Positions 1-5,520 of a stretch of DNA of 5,903 bases are shown one piece after another (within the stretch, counting starts at the first letter, position 1; every line of letters starts with the position of its first letter). The stretch spans positions 1-5,903 of the forward strand of contig JAEDMB010000120.1 of the NCBI GenBank assembly GCA_016303235.1, given 5' to 3'. Below the pieces are notes generated by a model. That model saw only the letters and a program-made list of their open reading frames with translations. It ran no database searches and was not told the origin of the DNA. The translations under genes and the position numbers were made by a program. The stretch is from Oscillospiraceae bacterium (lineage in GTDB: Bacteria; Bacillota; Clostridia; Oscillospirales; Ruminococcaceae).

Positions 1-114
1 ACTACCACAACAACGACAACTACAACTACTACAACTTCCGCTACAACAACAACTACTTCTGCTACAACCACAACAACACCTCCTGCTACAACAACTACTG
101 AAACTACTACAACA
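1..114 (+). repeat. ACN-triplet low-complexity tract encoding a Thr-rich linker
   Basis: This is a tract of ACA, ACT, ACC and ACG codons giving Thr runs of 12, 5, 5, 4 and 4, separated by SA, SA, PPA and E. Such Thr/Pro linkers are typical spacers between modules of cellulosomal enzymes and are often O-glycosylated. The synonymous codons are well mixed, so the repeat is conserved in protein more than in DNA. It probably continues upstream of the window, and short-read assemblies can collapse it. Confidence 0.85.
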
Positions 115-348
115 GAATCAAAACCCGAAGTTACTCTCTGGGGAGATGCAAATAATGACGGAAATGTTGATATTGCTGACGTTGTTGCAATAGCATCATA
201 TGTAGGCGATTCCGAAAATAATAGCCTTACTGAACAGGGTATTCTTAACGCCGATGTTCAGGCAAACGGTGACGGAATTACTGCCAACGATGCACTTGCT
301 ATACAGCAGTATCTTGCTAATATAGTTAAGAAACTTCCCGTAGATTAA
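1..348 (+). CDS. C-terminal end of a secreted dockerin-bearing (cellulosomal) protein, 5' truncated
   Basis: The reading frame is open from base 1 and stops at TAA 346-348, leaving 115 C-terminal residues. Residues 1-40 are a Thr-rich linker broken by SA, PP and E. Residues 47-115 form a type I dockerin, the module that docks secreted enzymes onto a scaffoldin cohesin. Its first calcium loop is canonical, running D49-A-N51-N-D53-G-N-V-D57-I-A-D60 and followed by a helix (VVAIASYV). The second, D85-V-Q-A-N89-G-D91-G-I-T-A-N-D97 plus ALAIQQYL, has a two-residue expansion after the first Asp. The WGDAN start, the LTEQG spacer and the NAD lead-in to the second loop resemble Ruminococcus flavefaciens dockerins as I recall them. 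The catalytic or binding module lies upstream of the window, so the enzyme activity is unknown. The protein is expected to be exported and extracellular. The dockerin call is strong; the host genus is inference. Confidence 0.9.
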   Translation, partial: TTTTTTTTTTTTSATTTTTSATTTTTPPATTTTETTTTESKPEVTLWGDANNDGNVDIADVVAIASYVGDSENNSLTEQGILNADVQANGDGITANDALAIQQYLANIVKKLPVD

Positions 349-356
349 AAAAATTC

Positions 357-386
357 AAGGGCGGACACGTCTGTGTGTCCGCCCTT
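357..386. terminator. Bidirectional intrinsic terminator between the dockerin gene and scfB
   Basis: A perfect 12-bp stem, AAGGGCGGACAC (357-368) with GTGTCCGCCCTT (375-386), encloses the loop GTCTGT. On the plus strand it begins 8 nt after the dockerin stop codon and is followed by TTTAACTGTTTATT. On the minus strand it begins 7 nt after the scfB stop and is followed by GAATTTTTTT. The GC-rich stem, T-rich flanks on both sides and position between convergent genes support termination in both directions. The T tract is better on the minus strand. Confidence 0.88.
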
Positions 387-393
387 TAACTGT

Positions 394-1764
394 TTATTCA
401 TCTTTTCCGCAAAATTCATAAGCTTTAAGCATTATTGCACATTCAAGACGCTTTTTCTGAAGCTGACATGATAGCTTGTGTGCCTTATGAATATCGCCCA
501 TATACTGATAATTATTTGCATTGCAACCGCCACTGCAATAGAATTTTGCCCAGCACTGTTTACATTCGGGTTTTGAATATACATGACATGATGCAAATTC
601 TTTTTTTATGTCATAATTGAAAGTGTCATCATCGAGATTTCCCATTTTGTAATCATCAATGCCGACAAACTGATGACATGGATAAATATCACCGTCGGGA
701 TTTATTGCAACGTATTCATTTCCTGCACCGCAACCTCTTAAACGCTTTATTGCACAGGGACCCTGGTCAAGGTCAAGCATAAAGTGGAAGAAATTGAACT
801 TTTCACCGTTTTTTCTGCTTTCGAGTATTCTTTCGGCAAGCTTTTCGTATTCGATGAAAATTTCTGGAATTTCCTTTTCAGTTATAGCATAGTTTTCTTT
901 GGAATCGCTTACAACAGGCTCAACGGAAATCTGGTCGAATCCCTGATGATAAAGGTCGAAAACATCTTCCGAAAAATCAAGATTGTACTTTGTGAAAGTA
1001 CCTCTCACATAATATTCCTTGTCTCCTCTTTTTTCAACGAGATTACGGAACTTAGGCATAATACGGTCATAACAGCCTGTACCGTCAACACGCTTTCTGA
1101 CACGGTCATTGACTTCCTTTCTGCCGTCAACGGAAAGTACAACGTTGGACATTTCCTTATTTATGAAATCAATTTTATCGTCATCAAGCAACATTCCGTT
1201 AGTAGTAATAGTAAATCTGAATTTCTTGTTATATTCCTTTTCCTTCGAACGTGCATATTCAACAACCTGTTTTACGACATCGAAATTCATAAGAGGTTCA
1301 CCGCCGAAGAAATCAAGTTCAAGATTTTCACGGTTAGCCGACATTTTAAGCAGAAAATCTATTGCCTTTTTACCTGTTTCAAATGTCATGAGCTTTCTGC
1401 CCATACCGAAATCACCTGTTTCAGCAAAACAGTATTCACATCTTAAATTGCAGTCCTGAGATATAAGCAGGCACATTGCCTTGACGGGAGATACTACCGA
1501 ATAATTTGCATATTTTTCGTAATCATCTTCTGAAAAAAGAATTTTATCATTATAGAGTTCGACAACTTCATTGTAGCATGTTTCAATATCTTCCGGTGAA
1601 TAGAATATAGAAAGTTTTTTCACAACATCTTCGGGACATTTTTCTTCAAAAGGAGGTTCAATGTTATCAAGCATATCATAAGTCAAATCATCAACAACGT
1701 GAACGCCACCGCTGTTTACATCAAGAACTATATTGAATCCGCCTAATTTATATTTGTGTATCAT
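394..1764 (-). CDS. scfB: SCIFF peptide maturase, radical SAM/SPASM thioether-forming enzyme
   Basis: The 456-residue product is full length for the family. Residues 1-85 look like the peptide-binding (RRE-like) domain. The radical SAM core carries C105-x3-C109-x2-C112, which binds the SAM-cleaving 4Fe-4S cluster, then GGEP at 154-157 and the TTNG strand at 187-190. The C-terminal SPASM region is Cys-rich (C337, C345, C363, C393, C401, C404, C410, C414, C433) and would hold the auxiliary clusters. The family uses SAM radical chemistry to join a precursor cysteine sulfur to a nearby Thr carbon, giving a ranthipeptide thioether. The cognate precursor gene lies just upstream on the same strand, which makes the assignment much firmer than the domain alone would. 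The start ATG is preceded by GAAAGG at 1775-1780, 10 nt away. The two genes are probably co-transcribed through a leaky hairpin. No peptidase or exporter gene for the product is present in the window. Confidence 0.93.
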   Translation of the reverse strand: MIHKYKLGGFNIVLDVNSGGVHVVDDLTYDMLDNIEPPFEEKCPEDVVKKLSIFYSPEDIETCYNEVVELYNDKILFSEDDYEKYANYSVVSPVKAMCLLISQDCNLRCEYCFAETGDFGMGRKLMTFETGKKAIDFLLKMSANRENLELDFFGGEPLMNFDVVKQVVEYARSKEKEYNKKFRFTITTNGMLLDDDKIDFINKEMSNVVLSVDGRKEVNDRVRKRVDGTGCYDRIMPKFRNLVEKRGDKEYYVRGTFTKYNLDFSEDVFDLYHQGFDQISVEPVVSDSKENYAITEKEIPEIFIEYEKLAERILESRKNGEKFNFFHFMLDLDQGPCAIKRLRGCGAGNEYVAINPDGDIYPCHQFVGIDDYKMGNLDDDTFNYDIKKEFASCHVYSKPECKQCWAKFYCSGGCNANNYQYMGDIHKAHKLSCQLQKKRLECAIMLKAYEFCGKDE

Positions 1765-1794
1765 ATCAAATCAGCCTTTCACAATAATTAAATG

Positions 1795-1827
1795 AAAAAT
1801 TGAGGCAACATTTATTATAATGTTGCC
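1795..1827 (-). terminator. Intercistronic hairpin, probable partial terminator between scfA and scfB
   Basis: Read on the minus strand, GGCAACATT (1827-1819), a six-base loop and AATGTTGCC (1812-1804) form a perfect 9-bp stem, followed by TCA and then five T residues (1799-1795). It lies 33 nt after the scfA stop and 40 nt before the scfB start. The short spacer before the T run and the moderate stem suggest incomplete termination, which would favour scfA over scfB transcript. It could instead, or also, stabilise the 3' end of a processed scfA mRNA. Confidence 0.7.
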
Positions 1828-1860
1828 CCAGATGGACTTAATCTTAAAGAAAATCAGAAA

Positions 1861-1998
1861 TTATCTTTCGCACTTCTGGTTAGCTACTGTACATGAAGTC
1901 TTGCATGCAGACTGACATGATGCCTGACACTTGCCACAGCCACCCTTAACAGCTGACTCCTTGAGATTAGCCTTGTTGATAGTCATAATATGCTTCAT
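1861..1998 (-). CDS. scfA: SCIFF ranthipeptide precursor (six cysteines in forty-five residues)
   Basis: A 45-codon gene starts at ATG (complement of 1996-1998) and ends at TAA (complement of 1861-1863). The leader part begins MKHIMTINKANLKESAVKGG. The core holds exactly six cysteines, C21, C24, C28, C32, C36 and C43, and ends CER. Length, cysteine number and the leader match the SCIFF family, whose precursors sit beside a radical SAM maturase, as here. In studied homologues one thioether joins Cys32 to Thr37, and both residues are present at those positions (SACKTSCT). All seven Lys codons are AAG, unlike the AAA-rich neighbouring permease gene, which suggests high expression. GGGAGGTGA lies 7 nt before the ATG, choosing it over Met5. 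The biological role is not settled; signalling has been proposed for clostridial ranthipeptides. Confidence 0.95.
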   Translation of the reverse strand: MKHIMTINKANLKESAVKGGCGKCQASCQSACKTSCTVANQKCER

Positions 1999-2005
1999 AA
2001 AAAAG

Positions 2006-2014
2006 TCACCTCCC
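2006..2014 (-). promoter_or_regulatory. Strong ribosome binding site of scfA
   Basis: On the minus strand GGGAGGTGA lies 7 nt upstream of the scfA ATG, separated by CTTTTTT. It is a near-perfect match to the 16S rRNA 3' end and fixes the start of this very short gene. Confidence 0.85.
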
Positions 2015-2049
2015 GAAGAACATTAATACAGAGAATCTGCTTAGTGATT

Positions 2050-2078
2050 ATTATACCACAGAATTATTATGATTTCAA
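2050..2078 (-). promoter_or_regulatory. Sigma-A promoter of scfA
   Basis: On the minus strand the -35 box TTGAAA (2078-2073) and the -10 box TATAAT (2055-2050) are separated by exactly 17 bp. The spacer ends TGG, giving an extended -10. Five of six -35 bases and all six -10 bases match consensus. The start point should fall near 2043, giving a leader of about 45 nt. The gene therefore need not depend on transcription from the ABC-F gene upstream. Confidence 0.8.
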
Positions 2079-2157
2079 TAAAAACAGAGAAAATAAAATC
2101 ATAAAACTGTTAATTCAATCAAATTTACAAAGAAAATCCGTATTTTTTGTGCATAAT

Positions 2158-4083
2158 TTATATATCAAGTTCGACAAGCAGGTCGAATTTTTCATCGATA
2201 AGATTTTTGATTCTGTCTATCTCGGAGCATTTCTGATTCATAGTTTCATAGTCGGAAAAGATTTCGGGCTTGGTTATTTCGAGATTAAGCTCATCAAGCT
2301 GATTCTGGAGCGTATCAATTTCGGATTCAAGAGCTTTAATCTGCTTACGCCTTTCAGCCTCGGCACTTCTCTGCTGTTTTGACTTGTATGAAACGGCAGA
2401 TTTTTCACGCATTGCAAGCTGTGCCTTTTCGAGCTTTTCCGCATCAGCCTTACGCTTTTCCTCGTCCTGTCTCTGTCTGAGAATATCAAGATACTTTGCG
2501 AAATTATTTTCATAAATTTCATAGCCGTCAGCTTTAAGTTCAATAATGCGTGTAGCGATTTTGCTTAAAAGGTATCTGTCATGCGATACAAAAATAATAG
2601 TTCCTGTGTATTCTTCGAGAGCCTGTTCGATTGAATCCTTTGAGGACAAGTCAAGATGATTTGTAGGTTCATCGAGAATAAGCACGTTTCCATGTTCAAG
2701 CATCATAATTGCAAAGCACAGTTTTGCACGTTCACCACCGCTTATAACTCCTGTTTCCTTGAATACGTTTTCACCGGTCAGACGCACCTGTGCAAGAATA
2801 TTTCTTATTTCAAGCTCGGTCATAGAGGGATACCTGTGATGAAGTTCTTCCATAACGGTAAGAGCCTTGTTAAGATTAGTGCTTTCCTGTTCAAAATAAG
2901 ATATTCTTATATTCGAGTTCCAGCGGACAAGTCCCTTATGCGGAATTTTTTCCTGAATTATTTTAAGAAGTGTTGATTTTCCGATTCCGTTGTCACCGAT
3001 GATTCCGACTTTATCGCCACGCCGTACGCTGAATGAAATTTCATCAAGGAGCGTTTTTCTGCCGTTACCCTCTCCGACTGAAATATCAATATTTTTGACG
3101 GAAAGCACATCTATCGGAGGTTCAACGGGATAGGTAAATCTTATTTTGGCGGATTTTGTATAAGTTACAGGTTTTTCGATACGCTCCATTTTGTCGAGTG
3201 CCTTTATACGACTTTTCGCACTTTTTGAAGTCGATGCCCTTACAAGATTTTTTGCAACATAATCCTCCATTTTTGCGATTTCTTTCTGCTGAAGTTCATA
3301 TTCCTTTTCCTGACGTGCAACAGCCTCCTCCTTAAGCCTTGTAAATGCGGAATAATTACCCTTATAGCGTGTTAAAACTCCTCTTTCAATTTCACATATC
3401 GAAGTACATACACGGTCAAGAAAAAATCTGTCGTGCGATACAACAAGCACAGCACCCTTATATGATTTCAGATAATCTTCAAGCCACATTATAGTTTTGA
3501 AATCAAGATGATTTGTAGGTTCATCAAGAATAAGAATATTCGGTTCTTCAAGCAAAAGCTTTGCAATTGCAAGACGTGTCTTTTCGCCTCCGCTGAATCC
3601 CGAAACAGTTCTTCCGAGTTCATTTTCAGTAAAACCCATACCATTTAAAATCATCTTGATTTTTACATCTGTATTATATCCGTCATTCGATTCCACCCAG
3701 CTCGAAAGTCTGTGATATTCGTCATTTCGTGAATTATTTCCCTTTGACATTTCTATTTCAATTTCACGCATAGTCGCAATTGCATTGTCTATATCAGAAA
3801 ATACTTTTTTCATCTCATCAATAACAGTGCTTTCGCTGTCAAGACCGCCCATCTGTTCAAGATAGCCTATTGTAGTTTTCGATGCCTTTGATACTATTCC
3901 GTCACGCTCTGTAAAGCGGTCGGGGTCAGTTTTTCCGGTAATAATCTTTATAAGCGTTGACTTTCCGCAACCATTCACACCCACGAGTCCGATTTTATCC
4001 GATTCATCAATAGTAAGATTAATATTTTTCAATACCTGATTCCCGTTATAGAACTTGTTTATATCAGTAAGATTTATAAGCAT
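2158..4083 (-). CDS. ABC-F family ATPase, YdiF type (ribosome-associated translation factor)
   Basis: The 641-residue protein has two nucleotide-binding domains in one chain and no membrane segment. NBD1 has Walker A GVNGCGKST (35-43), signature FSGGE (163-167), Walker B with catalytic E188 in DEPTNHLD, and H-loop SHDR (216-219). NBD2 has GDNGIGKST (363-371), ISGGE (447-451), E472 in DEPTNHLD, and SHDR (500-503). Both catalytic glutamates are intact. Residues about 240-325 form the basic interdomain linker that contacts the ribosomal E site and tRNA in this family. Residues about 535-640 are a charged Uup-like coiled-coil tail. Length and tail match Bacillus subtilis YdiF. ABC-F proteins of this kind relieve stalled ribosomes or aid assembly; some other ABC-F groups give antibiotic resistance, for which nothing here argues. 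GAGGAAA lies 7 nt before the ATG. It is transcribed alone from its own promoter, towards scfA. Confidence 0.93.
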   Translation of the reverse strand: MLINLTDINKFYNGNQVLKNINLTIDESDKIGLVGVNGCGKSTLIKIITGKTDPDRFTERDGIVSKASKTTIGYLEQMGGLDSESTVIDEMKKVFSDIDNAIATMREIEIEMSKGNNSRNDEYHRLSSWVESNDGYNTDVKIKMILNGMGFTENELGRTVSGFSGGEKTRLAIAKLLLEEPNILILDEPTNHLDFKTIMWLEDYLKSYKGAVLVVSHDRFFLDRVCTSICEIERGVLTRYKGNYSAFTRLKEEAVARQEKEYELQQKEIAKMEDYVAKNLVRASTSKSAKSRIKALDKMERIEKPVTYTKSAKIRFTYPVEPPIDVLSVKNIDISVGEGNGRKTLLDEISFSVRRGDKVGIIGDNGIGKSTLLKIIQEKIPHKGLVRWNSNIRISYFEQESTNLNKALTVMEELHHRYPSMTELEIRNILAQVRLTGENVFKETGVISGGERAKLCFAIMMLEHGNVLILDEPTNHLDLSSKDSIEQALEEYTGTIIFVSHDRYLLSKIATRIIELKADGYEIYENNFAKYLDILRQRQDEEKRKADAEKLEKAQLAMREKSAVSYKSKQQRSAEAERRKQIKALESEIDTLQNQLDELNLEITKPEIFSDYETMNQKCSEIDRIKNLIDEKFDLLVELDI

Positions 4084-4118
4084 AAAAAAATTTCCTCAAT
4101 TCAAATATAATTTCCTTG

Positions 4119-4147
4119 ATTATATCATAAAACAGGAATTTTTGCAA
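4119..4147 (-). promoter_or_regulatory. Sigma-A promoter of the ABC-F gene
   Basis: On the minus strand TTGCAA (4147-4142) and TATAAT (4124-4119) are 17 bp apart. The -35 box matches four of six consensus bases and the -10 box matches all six. The predicted leader is under 35 nt, too short for the attenuation leaders seen before many antibiotic-resistance ABC-F genes. That favours a housekeeping role. Confidence 0.7.
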
Positions 4148-4164
4148 GTATTGATTTTTACATA

Positions 4165-4193
4165 TTGACAAACGTCTATATATATGTTATAAT
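4165..4193 (+). promoter_or_regulatory. Consensus sigma-A promoter of the arsR operon
   Basis: TTGACA (4165-4170) and TATAAT (4188-4193) both match consensus fully with a 17-bp spacer. The start point should be near 4200. So strong a promoter in front of a repressor gene fits an autoregulated operon held off by ArsR until inducer binds. It diverges from the ABC-F promoter, with 17 bp between the two -35 boxes. Confidence 0.85.
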
Positions 4194-4199
4194 CATCAT

Positions 4200-4215
4200 A
4201 TAGATAATTATCAAT
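4200..4215. promoter_or_regulatory. Candidate ArsR operator, 16-bp imperfect palindrome
   Basis: ATAGATAATTATCAAT is a palindrome with seven of eight base pairs matching, around a perfect core GATAATTATC (4203-4212). It sits at the predicted transcription start, just before the arsR ribosome binding site GAGGTG (4218-4223). ArsR/SmtB repressors typically bind AT-rich inverted repeats over the promoter or start. The region is AT-rich, so a chance palindrome is possible. Confidence 0.5.
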
Positions 4216-4228
4216 GTGAGGTGCTTTT

Positions 4229-4525
4229 ATGAATAACAATGATTTTACGCTTATTTTCAAGGCTCTCGGTGACGGTACACGCTTAGAGATAGTAAAAATG
4301 CTTGAACAGGGAGAAATGTGTGCATGCAAAATTCTTGAAAAATTTGAAATCACTCAGCCGACTCTTTCACATCATATGAAAATATTATGTGAATCCGGAC
4401 TTGTTACAGCCCGTAAAGAGGGAAAATGGTCGCATTATTCACTTTCATGCGAAAAGCTTTCTGAATTTCAGAATTTTGTATCAGAAATCAGATGCTGTAC
4501 GGGAGGTGAATGTAAATGCGAATAA
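4229..4525 (+). CDS. arsR: ArsR/SmtB-family metalloid-responsive repressor
   Basis: A 98-residue winged-helix protein typical of the family. It opens with the alpha-1 pattern FKALGDGTRLEIVKML (10-25). The recognition helix is TQPTLSHHMKIL (42-53), followed by the wing ESGLVTARKEGKWSHYSLS (55-73), very like the arsenic-sensing ArsR proteins. C31-A-C33 lies at the alpha-3 position of the arsenite-sensing cysteines of E. coli ArsR; the third cysteine there is replaced by L36. A second cluster, C89, C90, C95 and C97, forms the extreme C-terminus and recalls the C-terminal As(III) site known in some ArsR proteins. C54 and C74 are also present. GAGGTG precedes the ATG by 5 nt. The gene is first in an operon with a permease and a Cys-rich protein. 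A soft metal ion such as Cd or Pb instead of arsenic cannot be excluded. Confidence 0.9.
   Translation: MNNNDFTLIFKALGDGTRLEIVKMLEQGEMCACKILEKFEITQPTLSHHMKILCESGLVTARKEGKWSHYSLSCEKLSEFQNFVSEIRCCTGGECKCE
4501..4509 (+). promoter_or_regulatory. Ribosome binding site of the permease gene inside arsR
   Basis: GGGAGGTGA lies 6 nt before the permease ATG at 4516 and inside the last codons of arsR. An ATG at 4510 is followed at once by TAA and is not a usable start. The site fixes the permease start and its 10-nt overlap with arsR, implying coupled translation. Confidence 0.8.
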
Positions 4526-5520
4526 TATGGGATTTTATTCAGAATCAGATTCTCGGTATGAAGTGGCTTAACGAACTGATAGGAAGTTTAATTTCCCTTA
4601 CAGGACTTGATTTAAATTCAAAAATCGGTTCGGGAATACAGTTTTTTATATATGATACACTTAAAATAAGCATATTGCTTATGGTGCTGATTTTTGTTAT
4701 AAGCTATATTCAGACATACTTTCCGCCCGAACGCACAAAACAGATACTCTCAAAATATAACGGAATATCAGGAAATATTCTTTCCGCACTTCTCGGAACT
4801 GTAACTCCTTTCTGTTCATGTTCCTCAATACCGATTTTTATAGGCTTTACAAATGCAGGCTTACCGCTTGGAATGACATTTTCATTTCTGATATCTTCAC
4901 CCCTTGTAGATTTGGGTTCACTCGTACTTCTTACAAGTATTTTCGGATTTAAAATTGCTGTTGCATATGTTATAGTAGGGCTTGTAATTGCAGTAGCTGG
5001 CGGTACGATTATCGGAAAGCTTAAACTTGAAAATCATCTTGAACCTAAACTTTTCGGCAAGGCGGAAAAACTTGACAATACTTCCTATGACAGCAGAAAA
5101 AAACGCTGTAAATTTGCTTTTTCCGAAGCATGGGAAACATGGAAGTATGTCATTAAATTTATTCTTATAGGCGTTGCTGTCGGAGCAGTTATTCATAACT
5201 GGATACCGGATAATATTATTGAAACCATACTCGGAAATAAAAATCCGTTTTCGGTTATAATAGCAAGTCTTGTGGGAATACCGATGTATGCCGATATTTT
5301 TGGAACTATTCCGATTGCAGAGGCTCTTTATTTTAAAGGCGTAGGAATCGGAACAGTACTTAGCTTTATGATGAGCGTAACTGCTCTTTCGTTACCGTCA
5401 ATGATAATGCTTAGAAAAGTTGTAAAGCCTAAACTTCTTGGAATTTTTATCGGAATCGTCACACTTGGAATTATAATAATGGGTTACTTGTTTAATATTT
5501 TCGGAGGTATATTTATATGA
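4516..5520 (+). CDS. arsP: ArsP/DUF318 (UPF0718)-type permease, probable organoarsenical or metalloid exporter
   Basis: The 334-residue integral membrane protein has about eight hydrophobic segments, roughly 15-30, 48-68, 86-110, 116-140, 144-166, 210-228, 246-290 (probably two) and 305-328. A charged loop at about 168-208 is probably cytoplasmic. The family mark is TPFCSCSSIPIFIGF (97-111), with the C100-S-C102 pair, followed by GLPLG and SFLISSPLVD. A matching half occurs later (VGIPMYAD, 253-260), in line with the internal duplication of these permeases. Characterised ArsP proteins export trivalent organoarsenicals such as methylarsenite. Other family members (YraQ-like) have no known substrate, so substrate is inferred mainly from the arsR neighbour. 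It overlaps arsR by 10 nt and the next gene by 4 nt. C198 in the loop is the only other cysteine. Confidence 0.85.
   Translation: MRIIWDFIQNQILGMKWLNELIGSLISLTGLDLNSKIGSGIQFFIYDTLKISILLMVLIFVISYIQTYFPPERTKQILSKYNGISGNILSALLGTVTPFCSCSSIPIFIGFTNAGLPLGMTFSFLISSPLVDLGSLVLLTSIFGFKIAVAYVIVGLVIAVAGGTIIGKLKLENHLEPKLFGKAEKLDNTSYDSRKKRCKFAFSEAWETWKYVIKFILIGVAVGAVIHNWIPDNIIETILGNKNPFSVIIASLVGIPMYADIFGTIPIAEALYFKGVGIGTVLSFMMSVTALSLPSMIMLRKVVKPKLLGIFIGIVTLGIIIMGYLFNIFGGIFI

Noticed and set aside
1..114. Repetitive tract considered as a CRISPR array or tandem DNA repeat
   Set aside because: The repeats are triplets in one open reading frame encoding a Thr-rich linker. There are no spacers and no fixed-length repeat.
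784..1446. 220-codon plus-strand open frame
   Set aside because: It lies wholly antisense to scfB, whose protein shows all family motifs. The translation is low-complexity, rich in Phe, Ile and Ser, with no recognisable domain and no ribosome binding site that I could see.
2125..2155. Possible hairpin just after the ABC-F stop codon
   Set aside because: The pairing is a short A/T-only helix with a mismatch or bulge, without a GC-rich base, so it is not supported as a terminator.
1990..2382. 130-codon plus-strand open frame across the scfA promoter and the 3' end of the ABC-F gene
   Set aside because: It is antisense to scfA's first codons, the scfA promoter and the conserved coiled-coil tail of the ABC-F protein. 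It has no good ribosome binding site and its composition reflects AT-rich DNA.
2158..4083. ABC-F protein as an antibiotic-resistance determinant
   Set aside because: Length, the Uup-like C-terminal coiled coil and the short leader without an attenuator fit the housekeeping YdiF type better than Lsa, Vga, Msr or OptrA types. A phylogeny would be needed to exclude it fully.
4120..4353. 77-codon minus-strand open frame covering the arsR promoter
   Set aside because: It is antisense to the start of arsR and overlaps two well-supported divergent promoters, and it has no domain.
4918..5196. 92-codon minus-strand open frame inside the permease gene
   Set aside because: It is antisense to a permease with clear family motifs, and the translation is Phe/Lys/Asn-rich without any known pattern.
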